Assembly: GCA_012837925.1 (NCBI GenBank)
Contig: DUQE01000175.1
Coordinates: 1 to 38,375 of the forward strand
DNA: 38,375 nt
Source of the DNA: Bacillota bacterium
GTDB taxonomy: Bacteria; Bacillota; Limnochordia; Darwinibacteriales; Darwinibacteriaceae
Direction: 5' to 3'
The notes below the pieces were generated by a model. It was not told the DNA's origin. It made no database searches and saw only the letters and a program-made list of their open reading frames with translations. Numbering within the stretch: position 1 is the first letter of the stretch; every line of letters begins with the position of its first letter. Below are positions 16,366-27,636 of the stretch, piece after piece. A program made the position numbers and the translations under genes.

Positions 16366-16878
16366 TCAGCGCACTACAATGGCTTCAAAACCCTTTTTGA
16401 CTAACTCATCCACAAGCTTGGACGCGTTCTCCTGTGAGCTAAAGGCTCCCGTCTGCACCCGATGTGGAGGTCCGGGGATGACTATGCCTTCATAACCCGC
16501 TTCTTTGAGCATGGCAACCATACGGTCAGCGTTGGCGCGCTCAGAGAAGACACCAACCTGCACTCGGTATAGTGTCCCACTCGAGGACGAAGGTTCGGGT
16601 TGGGTGGACGCCTTGGGCTGTGTTGATTGAACCGGCGTAGAAGAAGTCGGATTCACCGTACTGACCGGCGTTGGATTGGATTCTCTCGCTACGACGGGCG
16701 CACTCGTACTCTGCCGTGCAACTTGCATGCTGGCTTCGTGTTGCTCCTTTAAGGCTCCCACAGCGTATTGCCCAATTAAGTATCCGAAAAATACGAACAC
16801 AATGCTTAGTGTTACCAAGGTTATGACGAAGCTCGTTCCTTGTCCAGAACTCTTCTTCTTTTTCTTCTTGGCACTCAT
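16366..16878 (-). CDS. SPOR-domain membrane protein
   Basis: 170 residues. A lysine-rich cytosolic start (SAKKKKKKSSG) and one transmembrane helix (about residues 16-37) are followed by a low-complexity S/T/P/Q linker (about 50-100) and a C-terminal SPOR domain with its two half-repeats: YRVQVGVFSERANADRMVAML and HRVQTGAFSSQENASKLVDEL. SPOR domains bind denuded peptidoglycan at division sites. ATG at 16878 with GGAGGATGGACG upstream. Lies 24 bases after folC, in the valS-folC transcript; SPOR proteins often occupy this place in Clostridia. Specific role unknown. Confidence 0.9.
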   Translation of the reverse strand: MSAKKKKKKSSGQGTSFVITLVTLSIVFVFFGYLIGQYAVGALKEQHEASMQVARQSTSAPVVARESNPTPVSTVNPTSSTPVQSTQPKASTQPEPSSSSGTLYRVQVGVFSERANADRMVAMLKEAGYEGIVIPGPPHRVQTGAFSSQENASKLVDELVKKGFEAIVVR

Positions 16879-16902
16879 CGTCCATCCTCCTTCACCACAT
16901 AA

Positions 16903-18171
16903 TTACAGACTAGGACGCAAAAACCTTTTTACCGATCCGATTAAGTACAGCGAACCACAAATGCAAAGAGGGGGGGTCCCCTTGGCCTCTTGAACCGCCT
17001 CAGCGAGATCCTCAAAGGCCACTGCTTCTACTCCATGGCCACGGACATAATCCGCCATGCGACTTGGCTCCATAGCGGGCAGTCGACCACTCTCGGCTTG
17101 TGAAAACACAAAACGACGAGCCAGGGGGATCAACGGGTCTAACAAGCTAAAGCTCTTGTTGTTCATCATTCCAAAGAGAAAGGTGAACGTTCCTTCCCCT
17201 TCTTCTCGTTGAATGTGTTGGAGGCTCTCAGCCAAGGCGGCAATTCCCTCCGGATTGTGGGCCCCGTCAAGCAAGATGAGGGGTTTTCTCGAGATGAGCT
17301 CGAGACGCCCAGGCCAGACAACTTCCTTAAACCCCCTGCTGATCGCCTCTTCTGATATGGCATATCCTAAGTCGCGAAGCTCGGTTATGGCCAATAACGC
17401 GGTTGCAGCATTATCCAATTGATGCGCACCTAGAAGGCCTGTATGAACCAGACCTATTCCGGGGAAGGTTAGACTTCCACCATTCAGGTTCCAGCCATGC
17501 CTTGTCCAAGAAACATCGTTGGTACTCCTCCATGGCGCACCCTTTTCAGCCGCTATCCGTTTCAACGTTGCTTGGGCCTCTGGTGCTTGCACTCCACTGA
17601 TAATGGGCACACCGGCCTTAATGATTCCTCCTTTTTCAAAGGAGATCTCTTCGAGGGTAGAGCCCAGTCGATCTTGATGATCATAGCTGATTGTAGTTAT
17701 CACCGTTAGAATCGGACTGACTACATTTGTGGCGTCCAGGCGGCCACCTAATCCCGTTTCAAGCACAACAATGTCAACCTGGCTTTGATGGAAGTACAGG
17801 AAACCTGCTGCTGCTGCCAACTCAAATTCCGTTACTGCACCTACTTCGGGAAACTGTGCTTCCACTTCTTTGCAGGCCCTATCGGCACTGGCAATCACCG
17901 CATCAAGAGTGCCAGAGTCGATGGAGGTACCATTGATTTTGAAGCGCTCATTGTACTGTTCTAGGTGCGGAGAAGTAAATGTTCCTACGTTCATCCCGCT
18001 GCGGCTCAGCACTTCGGTTAGAAGTGCTGAGACCGAGCCTTTACCGCTTGTACCAGCGATGTGAATACATTTAAGTCCCTTTTCCGGGTTTCCCAGGGCG
18101 TCGCAGACAAGTTGAATCCGCTCAAGCCCCAAGTGACTGCCAAAACGTTCCCTCTGACCAATCACTTTCAT
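16903..18171 (-). CDS. folC: Folylpolyglutamate synthase / dihydrofolate synthase
   Basis: Adds glutamate to dihydropteroate and/or folates. 422 residues, Mur-ligase fold. The P-loop is AGTSGKGSVS (residues 39-48), followed by TFTSPHLEQYNERFKING (omega loop), ETGLGGRLDATN, SYDHQDRLGSTLEEISFEKGGIIK and LDGAHNPEG. The N-terminus (MKVIGQRERFGSHLGLERIQ) is ~15-20 residues shorter than in many homologues but includes the FGxxLGLERI landmark. ATG at 18171, 2 bases past the valS stop. Located in the T-box-controlled valS-folC unit, a widespread Firmicutes pair. Confidence 0.96.
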   Translation of the reverse strand: MKVIGQRERFGSHLGLERIQLVCDALGNPEKGLKCIHIAGTSGKGSVSALLTEVLSRSGMNVGTFTSPHLEQYNERFKINGTSIDSGTLDAVIASADRACKEVEAQFPEVGAVTEFELAAAAGFLYFHQSQVDIVVLETGLGGRLDATNVVSPILTVITTISYDHQDRLGSTLEEISFEKGGIIKAGVPIISGVQAPEAQATLKRIAAEKGAPWRSTNDVSWTRHGWNLNGGSLTFPGIGLVHTGLLGAHQLDNAATALLAITELRDLGYAISEEAISRGFKEVVWPGRLELISRKPLILLDGAHNPEGIAALAESLQHIQREEGEGTFTFLFGMMNNKSFSLLDPLIPLARRFVFSQAESGRLPAMEPSRMADYVRGHGVEAVAFEDLAEAVQEAKGTPPLCICGSLYLIGSVKRFLRPSL

Positions 18172-18173
18172 CG

Positions 18174-20807
18174 TTATCCCTGCATCTCCTGGAGAAGACT
18201 CTGCAGTCGCTCAAGTGTGGCTTTGTAGGATTCAAGCTTTTCTCTTTCCTTTTCCACGACCTGGGGCGGTGCCTTCGTAATAAATCCTTCGTTCTGTAAC
18301 TTGCTTTGTGCCCGTTGGAGCTCAGTTTCTGTCGCTTCGAGATCCTTTTTTATTCGCGCAATCTCGGCTTCCATGTCGACCAGGTCAGCTAAGGGCAAGA
18401 AGATGTTGATTCCGTCAACGACCGCGCTCATGGATTGGGTCGGTGCTTGACCAATATCCTCAAGAACCAGGGTTTCAAGACCCGCCAAGTTTCGAATGTC
18501 TTGCTCTAACCCAGCGAGGGTTTCCTGTACCTCCCGGGAGGCTTGGCAAATAGCCGTAATCTTGCGTCCTGGCGGAACGTTTTTCTCGCTGCGCATGGCA
18601 CGAATCTCTGTAATGATCGACATGACGGTATTCATGATCTTTTCGTTGGTCGCCGATGTGAGGCCGCTTGGCGTTGGCCACGGCGCTAACATAATCGTTT
18701 CACCATCATGGGGAAGGTTTTGCCAGATTTCCTCCGTTATGAAGGGCATATAGGGGTGTAGAAGTTCCAGGGTACCTTTGAGTACATACCACAGCACATA
18801 TTGCGCCACATAACGCGACTCTTCTCCCTGTTTGCCATACAGCCTAGGCTTGATCAGCTCGATGTACCAGTCACAGAGTTCATTCCAGAGGAATTCATAC
18901 AGTACGCGAGCCCCTTCTCCCACATCATAGCGTTCGAGAAAGCGCGTGACTTCCTTAGCGGTGAACTCATACCGACTAAGAATCCAGTGATCGGTTGTCG
19001 TTAACTCCAGTGATCCCATGTTCTGTTTTCTGTGGTTAAAGTCCGTCAGGTTCATCAGGGCAAATCGGGAAGCATTCCAGATCTTGTTGGCAAAATTACG
19101 GTACGCTTCTACCTTCTCTGGAATGTATCGCAGGTCGTTTCCTGGTGCTACACCGATCACTAGGTTGAAGCGCAAAGCATCTGCGCCGTATTCCTCAATG
19201 GCATCCAAGGGATCGACCCCATTGTTGAGGGATTTACTCATTTTTCTCCCCTGTGCATCGCGAACGAGACCATGGATCAAGACCTCGTTAAAGGGCCTCT
19301 CACCCATGAACTCATAGCCCATTACGATCATGCGAGCTACCCAGAAAAAGATGATGTCAAATCCGGTAATCAAGACGGATGTCGGGTAGAAATGTTCGAG
19401 TTCGGCTGTTTCGTCGGGCCATCCCAGAGTAGAGAAAGGCCATAGGGATGATGAAAACCAGGTGTCCAAGACATCGGGGTCTTGTTCGATGTTCGTCGAC
19501 CCACATCGTCTGCATTTGTCTGGATCATCCACGCTGGCAAACACTTCTCCGCAATCAGAACAGTACCAGACTGGGATGCGATGCCCCCACCACAGTTGTC
19601 GCGAGATACACCAGTCCCTCAAATTCTCCATCCAACGAAGGTAGTGTTTATTAAAACGCTCGGGAACAAAACGAATCTCTCCATTTTCCACCGCGGCAAT
19701 AGCAGGCTTGGCTAAGGGTTCCATCTTCACAAACCACTGCTTCGACACCACGGGCTCAACCACCGTATTGCAGCGATAACACTGACCCACAGCGTGATCA
19801 TGATCTTCAACCTTGACCAAGAGACCAAGTTCATCGAGGTCTTGGACTACTTGTTTGCGCGCTTCATAACGATCGAGGCCCGCATACTTTCCGGCCTCTT
19901 CCGTCATTCGCGCATCAAGACCAATAACCTGAACCTGTGGTAAGTTATGACGCAACCCAATTTCAAAGTCATTGGGATCATGGGATGGCGTGATTTTTAC
20001 CATGCCGGTGCCGAACTCAAGGTCCACATAGTCATCGGCTACAATCGGAACCTCGCGATCAACCAAAGGCACTGTAACCGTCTTGCCAAGTAGATGCTTA
20101 TAACGTTCATCTTCGGGGTTCACGGCGATAGCTGTATCACCAAGCATCGTTTCAGGCCTTGTGGTGGCAACTTGAATAAACCCACTACCGTCGGTAAATG
20201 GATACTTAACGTGATAGAGCTTACCTGTTGCGTCTTCATGCTCTACTTCAATGTCAGAGAGCGTAGTCGCACAGTGGGGACACCAGTTCACACTATAATT
20301 CCCCTGGTAGATCAGGCCTTTGTCAAATAGGCGAACAAAGACTTCCCGTACAGCTCGGGAACAGCCTTCATCCATCGTAAAACGTTCCCTTTCCCAATCC
20401 AGAGAAGCACCAAGTTTCTTGAGCTGGTTCAGAATCTGATGGCCGTAATCTTCCTTCCACGCCCAGGTACGCTTGAGAAACTCCTCTCGCCCCAGGTCAT
20501 GACGGGTCTTTCCTTCTGTCGCACGAATATGACCTTCAACCCTGGCCTGCGTGGCAATACCAGCGTGGTCGGTCCCGGGAATCCATACCGTATTAAACCC
20601 CTGCATGCGCTTCCAGCGAACAAGGATATCCTGATAGGTGTTATCAAGGGCATGGCCCATGTGCAACTGCCCAGTGATGTTCGGTGGAGGGATGACCACA
20701 CAGAAAGGCTCCTTGTCCTGTTCAACGTCTGCATGGAAAAACCCATTGTCCTCCCAATACGTATACCACTTTTGCTCCACCTGTTTCGGATCGTACGTTT
20801 TCTCCAC
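18174..20807 (-). CDS. valS: Valyl-tRNA synthetase
   Basis: Class I aminoacyl-tRNA synthetase charging tRNA-Val, with an editing (CP1) domain. 877 residues. HIGH motif as HMGH in PPPNITGQLHMGHALDNT, KMSKS as GRKMSKSLNNG near residue 523, an anticodon-binding region, and a C-terminal coiled-coil arm (EAEIARIKKDLEATETELQ). A zinc-type CSDCGEVFAS...CRRCGS cluster is visible. GTG at 20807 is preferred to the in-frame GTG at 20816 because GGGAG is too close to the latter. Expression is controlled by the T-box leader upstream; folC and the SPOR gene follow. Confidence 0.97.
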   Translation of the reverse strand: MEKTYDPKQVEQKWYTYWEDNGFFHADVEQDKEPFCVVIPPPNITGQLHMGHALDNTYQDILVRWKRMQGFNTVWIPGTDHAGIATQARVEGHIRATEGKTRHDLGREEFLKRTWAWKEDYGHQILNQLKKLGASLDWERERFTMDEGCSRAVREVFVRLFDKGLIYQGNYSVNWCPHCATTLSDIEVEHEDATGKLYHVKYPFTDGSGFIQVATTRPETMLGDTAIAVNPEDERYKHLLGKTVTVPLVDREVPIVADDYVDLEFGTGMVKITPSHDPNDFEIGLRHNLPQVQVIGLDARMTEEAGKYAGLDRYEARKQVVQDLDELGLLVKVEDHDHAVGQCYRCNTVVEPVVSKQWFVKMEPLAKPAIAAVENGEIRFVPERFNKHYLRWMENLRDWCISRQLWWGHRIPVWYCSDCGEVFASVDDPDKCRRCGSTNIEQDPDVLDTWFSSSLWPFSTLGWPDETAELEHFYPTSVLITGFDIIFFWVARMIVMGYEFMGERPFNEVLIHGLVRDAQGRKMSKSLNNGVDPLDAIEEYGADALRFNLVIGVAPGNDLRYIPEKVEAYRNFANKIWNASRFALMNLTDFNHRKQNMGSLELTTTDHWILSRYEFTAKEVTRFLERYDVGEGARVLYEFLWNELCDWYIELIKPRLYGKQGEESRYVAQYVLWYVLKGTLELLHPYMPFITEEIWQNLPHDGETIMLAPWPTPSGLTSATNEKIMNTVMSIITEIRAMRSEKNVPPGRKITAICQASREVQETLAGLEQDIRNLAGLETLVLEDIGQAPTQSMSAVVDGINIFLPLADLVDMEAEIARIKKDLEATETELQRAQSKLQNEGFITKAPPQVVEKEREKLESYKATLERLQSLLQEMQG

Positions 20808-20825
20808 AATCTTCACTCCCTGTTG

Positions 20826-20864
20826 AAAAAATAAAGGCTCTTCGTCTCGTAAGGACGAAAAGCC
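20826..20864 (-). terminator. Regulated terminator of the valS T-box
   Basis: 11-bp stem GGCTTTTCGTC/GACGAAGAGCC with one G-T pair (plus-strand arms 20836-20846 and 20854-20864), followed by TTTATTTTTT. The alternative antiterminator uses the T-box bulge next to it. Confidence 0.93.
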
Positions 20865-21098
20865 AACTTCGCGGTACCACCTTAATTCTCCTGATAACGA
20901 TCAGGAGCTCTCAGAGGTTATAACGGAACCACCGTCTCAAGCTACTGCCTGTGCAATCACGCTACACATGACACTTACTTAAGAAGCTCCAGGGCGACTT
21001 CCATGGCCACGTACTTGGAAGGCTCTCAGCTCTAGGCCTTCCTCTCTGAAAGGGTTTGCCATGTACTACTCCCCATCAACGCATTTTTCACGCCAATT
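20826..21098 (-). promoter_or_regulatory. T-box riboswitch (tRNA-Val) upstream of valS
   Basis: T-box leaders sense uncharged tRNA and open transcription of synthetase genes. Seen on the minus strand: GATGGGGAGTAGTA at the stem I base, the stem I apical hairpin GGAAGGC/GCCTTCC, the likely specifier GTC (20996-20998, Val codon, followed by G) in GGAAGTCGCCC, an 8-bp stem III CTCCTGAT/ATCAGGAG (20888-20907), and the T-box sequence AAGGTGGTACCGCG (20870-20883), which pairs with the tRNA 3' end. A terminator follows. This structure fills the 322-base gap before valS. Confidence 0.95.
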
Positions 21099-21104
21099 GC
21101 ACTA

Positions 21105-21133
21105 ATAATACACTTTGAAACGCTCTTTGTCAA
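21105..21133 (-). promoter_or_regulatory. Sigma-A promoter for the valS T-box transcript
   Basis: TTGACA (21128-21133), 17-base spacer, TATTAT (21105-21110) on the minus strand. The TGA within the -35 box is the stop codon of the fur-family gene. Confidence 0.88.
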
Positions 21134-21585
21134 GCGTCATCGGTCTTTTGCTCACGTCGACAGTCCGCACAAAGTCCGAAAAACCTGAGGCAATGATCCG
21201 TGACCTCAAAACCAGTTTCTTCGGTTATGCGTCGCTCTATACTCTCCAGAAGATCACTGTGGAACTCACCAATAGTGCCACATTTTCGGCAGATCAAGTG
21301 ATGGTGATAGTGTTCTTCCACATCTCCCAATTTTATCTCGTAGCGATTCTGGCCATCGCCATAGTCAAACCGATGGATGACCCCAAGCTTCTCCAATAGT
21401 TCAAGATTGCGGTAAACGGTAGCCAGACCGATCTCCGAATGTAGCTTCTTAGTGTGTACATAGATCTCTTCCGCGGAGAGATGATCATCTGCATTGGCAA
21501 TGAGAACATCGACCACAGCTTCACGTTGCGGTGTAAGCCGATGCGAGTCTTGTTCGAGTTGGGTTCTCACCCAATCTTTCAACAT
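21130..21585 (-). CDS. Fur-family metal-dependent transcriptional regulator
   Basis: 151 residues. N-terminal winged helix (RLTPQREAVVDVL ... SAEEIYVHTKKLHSEIGLATVYRNLELLEKLGVI, in which ATVYRNLELL is the recognition region) and C-terminal metal/dimerisation domain with EEHYHHHLICRKCG. Structural zinc cysteines C99-xx-C102 and C139-xx-C142 are intact. Residues that would separate Fur, PerR and Zur cannot be decided by eye. ATG at 21585 with AGGGGGTGG upstream. It follows the Lgt-like gene by 14 bases at the end of the pcrA-gat unit. No recognisable Fur/PerR box was seen nearby. Confidence 0.92.
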   Translation of the reverse strand: MLKDWVRTQLEQDSHRLTPQREAVVDVLIANADDHLSAEEIYVHTKKLHSEIGLATVYRNLELLEKLGVIHRFDYGDGQNRYEIKLGDVEEHYHHHLICRKCGTIGEFHSDLLESIERRITEETGFEVTDHCLRFFGLCADCRREQKTDDA

Positions 21586-21599
21586 GCCGCCACCCCCTG

Positions 21600-22418
21600 T
21601 TAACTAAAACGCCAATAGAAAAACCGTACCATGATTAGGCCAACGCCCAGGATGGAAGCAACATACACCAGCCACGAACGCCAATCACATAAGTTCAGCC
21701 GCCGACGCGAATCCGTGAGCGGTGATTGAAGATGAAGGTAGAGCCAAGCAGATCCGAATAGCAGGAACGCAATGGTGTAAAGCCAGGGATTGGTGGACTC
21801 TCCGAACACCTCACGAAACGGCATCAACAAGCGCTGCGCGAGTGCACTCAACGCTAGGTACCCCAAGAACAACTGACCATCATAGCGTAGATTACGCCGC
21901 AGTCGCCACAAAAGGGAGAAAATGACATAGTACGCAAAGGCCGAGTATAGGGGAAGAGGGTGTAAGACGAACTCACCTAAATCCACACCCCATATACTGG
22001 ACGTTTCGCTTCCTAGGATGCTTGATCCTAAGTATGCGAGGGATTGCATCAAAGCCACAGAAGGAACTAAGGCATCCAAGAAACTCGGAGGGTTCTCTGC
22101 ATGGCGGATCAAGTAGTAGACCGTGTAGAGTCCGGCCACGATGATTCCCTTGTACTCGTCCAGTTGTACACCGGCGAGTAAGGTCCAAGGGTAAATCAGG
22201 GTGCGAAAACCATAGACTTGGAACACCTGGGCAAAACGGCCGGAAACCACAAAAACCACAGCGAGTTTCACTATGAACTGAAAGACAACTTCCGAACCTA
22301 TGCCCTTGCGCTTCCCTTCCCTCTGCGCTAAAAACGATCCAATCAGCAGCCCTAAACCTAACATGAAGCCATAGGAATAGACGGGGAGGTTAGCAAAGAA
22401 AAACATCACATTTTCCAT
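21600..22418 (-). CDS. Lgt-like polytopic membrane protein with degenerate active site
   Basis: 272 residues, about seven transmembrane helices. Family similarity to prolipoprotein diacylglyceryl transferase is visible in VYSYGFMLGLGLLIGSFLAQREGKRKG, HPLPLYSAFAYYVIFSLLWRLRR (cf. HPTPLYE in Lgt) and DGQLFLGYLALSALAQRLLMPFRE. The Lgt signature GRxGNFxNxE, which carries the catalytic Arg and Glu, reads LAYLGSSILGSE here (Arg position is Tyr129), and the HGG motif is missing. It is therefore unlikely to be an active Lgt; the true lgt would lie elsewhere, as this genome encodes a lipoprotein (29929). ATG at 22418 with AGGAG upstream. Adjacent to fur and gatB. Confidence 0.8.
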   Translation of the reverse strand: MENVMFFFANLPVYSYGFMLGLGLLIGSFLAQREGKRKGIGSEVVFQFIVKLAVVFVVSGRFAQVFQVYGFRTLIYPWTLLAGVQLDEYKGIIVAGLYTVYYLIRHAENPPSFLDALVPSVALMQSLAYLGSSILGSETSSIWGVDLGEFVLHPLPLYSAFAYYVIFSLLWRLRRNLRYDGQLFLGYLALSALAQRLLMPFREVFGESTNPWLYTIAFLLFGSAWLYLHLQSPLTDSRRRLNLCDWRSWLVYVASILGVGLIMVRFFYWRFS

Positions 22419-22483
22419 TTCGTGACTCCTGCCCTTCTACGCCATAATTCCCTAAACTCGAGGAAAATCCTGCTAATATCCGA

Positions 22484-23911
22484 TTAATTCACCAGCTCCT
22501 CCTGGAGAAGTGCATTCACAGCCTCGGGGTCAGCTTTCCCTTGTGTAGCACGCATCACCTGGCCCACAAAGAAGCCATGGAGCTTTGTTTCACCAAGTTT
22601 GAACCTCTCCACTAACTGAGGATTGGCCTCCAAGACCTGGTGGACAATGGGTCGAAGCCGCTCAGGATCGCCCACCACTTCCATCCCCTTGTCCTTCACA
22701 ATCTCCCGGGCCGTCTGGGGAGATGAGAACAAGGCATCCAAGACCTCTTTAGCCTGGGTTTGGCTGATCAATCTCTCGTCAAGGATCTGGAATAAACCTG
22801 CAATACGCTCGCTGTCGAGGTGGCCTTTTTCTCTGGCCAAACGCGCATAATCGCCCATCAGAAAATTGACAACCGTCTTGCAGTCCAGACCGCTGTCCGC
22901 TAGTTCTAGGAACAGCTCTCCGAAGTCTGGATAGTTGACAAGGAAGGTTGCTTCATAGCGCGACAGACCATACTCTCCCTCTAAACGATTTAAGCGCTCT
23001 AAAGGAAGCTCTGGGATGGAAGCAGCGATTAGCTCTACCCAAACAGGATCAAGATTCAAGGGAGGCAAGTCGGGTTCAGGAAAAATTCTGTAATCCGGTG
23101 CATCACCCTTCGATCGCATCGATACCGTTTTTCCCGCTCGATCATCCCAGGTGCGGCTCTCTTGCCTCACTTTAGCACCACTGTCTAAAACCTGGCTTTG
23201 CCGGATCTCCTCATACTCCAAGGCCTTCTCTAAAGCCCTGAACGAGTTGAGATTTTTTATCTCCACTTTGGTGCCTAAGACGGGACTACCACTTGGTTTC
23301 AACGAAATATTGGCGTCGCATCGCAAGGAGCCCTCTTCCATCTTGGTGTCCGATACCCCTATATAACTCATCAGTAGCCTCAGTTGCTCCAGAAACAGGC
23401 GAGCCTGTTTGGGCTGGTGAATGTCTGGGGCCGTGACAATCTCAATTAGGGGTATGCCAGCACGGTTGTAGTCTACCAGTGAGTATTCCGACGCAACAAT
23501 GCTTTCACCACTATGAATAAGTTTACCAGCTTCCTCTTCGAGGTGAATGCGGGTGATCGCAGTGCGCACAAGCTGATCATCTACATAGTATTCCAGGTAT
23601 CCGTCATTGCACAGCGGAAACGCATCCTGCGTAATTTGGAACGCCTTCGGTAAGTCGGGATAGAAGTAGTTCTTGCGATCAAATCGGCTATAGTGATTAA
23701 TATTGCACTTCAAGGCCAGGCCTGCCTTTGTGGCGTACTCAACAGCCTTTTCGTTGATCAAGGGTAGTGTGCCCGGCAGTCCGAGGCAAACTGGACAACA
23801 TTGGCTGTTCGGAGGCGCTCCGAAGGATGCTCGGCAACTGCATAAGAACTTACTTTGTGTTAGTAAGGCTACGTGAATTTCTAAACCTATCACAGTATCA
23901 TAGCGTGTCAC
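22484..23911 (-). CDS. gatB: Asp/Glu-tRNA(Asn/Gln) amidotransferase subunit B
   Basis: Kinase and transamidase subunit that, with GatA and GatC, converts Glu-tRNA-Gln (and Asp-tRNA-Asn) to the amides. 475 residues. Signatures: VIGLEIHVAL, the zinc cysteines CSCRASFGAPPNSQCCPVCLGLPG, DRKNYFYPDLPKAFQITQ, HLEEEAGKL and DYNRAGIPLIEIVT, and a C-terminal YqeY-like tRNA-binding tail. GTG at 23911 overlaps the gatA stop as GTGA, with GGAGAGGAG upstream; the longer open frame upstream is gatA in another frame. Its presence implies indirect Gln-tRNA synthesis. Confidence 0.97.
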   Translation of the reverse strand: MTRYDTVIGLEIHVALLTQSKFLCSCRASFGAPPNSQCCPVCLGLPGTLPLINEKAVEYATKAGLALKCNINHYSRFDRKNYFYPDLPKAFQITQDAFPLCNDGYLEYYVDDQLVRTAITRIHLEEEAGKLIHSGESIVASEYSLVDYNRAGIPLIEIVTAPDIHQPKQARLFLEQLRLLMSYIGVSDTKMEEGSLRCDANISLKPSGSPVLGTKVEIKNLNSFRALEKALEYEEIRQSQVLDSGAKVRQESRTWDDRAGKTVSMRSKGDAPDYRIFPEPDLPPLNLDPVWVELIAASIPELPLERLNRLEGEYGLSRYEATFLVNYPDFGELFLELADSGLDCKTVVNFLMGDYARLAREKGHLDSERIAGLFQILDERLISQTQAKEVLDALFSSPQTAREIVKDKGMEVVGDPERLRPIVHQVLEANPQLVERFKLGETKLHGFFVGQVMRATQGKADPEAVNALLQEELVN

Positions 23912-25316
23912 CTGGCAGCACTCCTCTCCACAACATACCCTACCTTGAACAGTAACTCTTCCCTGAAGTGACTGCCCATGATCTGCAAACCTATGGGTAG
24001 ACCCTTGGGGTCCGTACCGCAAGGAACGCTCAGAGCTGGAATACCACTGAGATTTGCCATGGCGGTAAACAAGTCGGAAAGATACATCTCTAGTGGGTTC
24101 CGTTTGGCTCCGATCGTAAAGGCTGTGGTTGGAGTCGTAGGTGTGATGATTACGTCCACCTGTTTAAACGCATCCAAGACATCGAGTTTGATTAAGGTAC
24201 GCACTCGCTGGGCCTGCTCATAATAAGCCTCGTAGTGGCTTGCGCTCAGTACATAGGTCCCTAGCATGATTCGGCGTTTCACCTCTGGACCAAAACCCGC
24301 GGCCCGGCTCTTAGAGAACATGGTGTTCGAATCCGCGGCATGTACGCGCTCACCATAGCGTACGCCGTCATAACGAGCAAGACTCGAGCTAGCCTCGGCG
24401 GTAACCAGTGTAAGATATGTATCAATAGCATAGTCATTTGTTGCTAGAGAAATCGGTACCAGTGTCGCTCCTTGGCCTTCCAAAGTACGCAAACTTCTAC
24501 GCACGGCCTTTTCCACATCAGGATGCAGTCCTTCACCAAAGAATTCTTCTGGAACGCCAATCTTCAAGTCTTTCACGAACTGGTCATCCCAGAAGGGCAC
24601 TTCAAAATTGCGGGCATCGGCTGACGTTGCATCCTTGGGGTCGGGACCTGCTAGAAGAGAAAACAGGATCGCTGCATCTTCCACCGTTCTGGCCATGGGA
24701 CCAACTTGATCCAGGGAGGGCGCTAAAGCCACCACCCCATAGCGTGAAACCCATCCATAGGTCGGTTTGAGCCCTACGACACCGCAAAAGGAAGCCGGTT
24801 GTCGAATCGAACCCCCTGTATCCGTGCCAAGGGACCAAGGAGCCTCACCCGCTGCCACAGCCGCTGCCGAACCTCCACTCGAACCTCCCGACACGCGAGT
24901 ACGATCATGGGGGTTACGCGCTACACCATAAGCTGAATACTCTGTCGAGGATCCCATGGCGAACTCATCGAGGTTCGTCTTTCCAAGGATGGGCATTCCC
25001 GCATCGCGTAAGGAACGCACCACACTTGCATCAAAAAGAGGTTTGTAGTTGCTCAAAAAGCGCGAAGCACAAGTCGTCTTCAAGCCCTTAGTAGAAATAT
25101 TGTCTTTCACCGCAATCGGTATACCGTCCCAAGGCGATAAAGGGTTACCTTGGCTACGGCGCATGTCCGCAGCATCAGCCTGGGCTAGTGCGCCAACATC
25201 GTCCACAGTGATGAATGCATTCAGGTCCGGTTCCTGCTGCTTGATCTCGCCCAAATAGTGCTCAACGATTTCGCGGCTTGAAACCTGCCTGGTCTCCAAT
25301 AAGTGCGCTAGATTTC

Positions 25317-25320
<4 letters not shown>
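23908..25320 (-). CDS. gatA: Asp/Glu-tRNA(Asn/Gln) amidotransferase subunit A (glutaminase)
   Basis: Amidase-signature glutaminase supplying ammonia to GatB. 470 residues. The Ser-cisSer-Lys triad is visible as IAVKDN (Lys ~72) and [18 protein letters not shown] (Ser ~147 and ~171 in [16 protein letters not shown]). ATG at 25320 overlaps the gatC stop by 4 bases (ATGA). The N-terminus is a few residues shorter than in common homologues. Middle gene of gatC-gatA-gatB. Confidence 0.97.
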
Positions 25321-27636
<2,316 letters not shown>

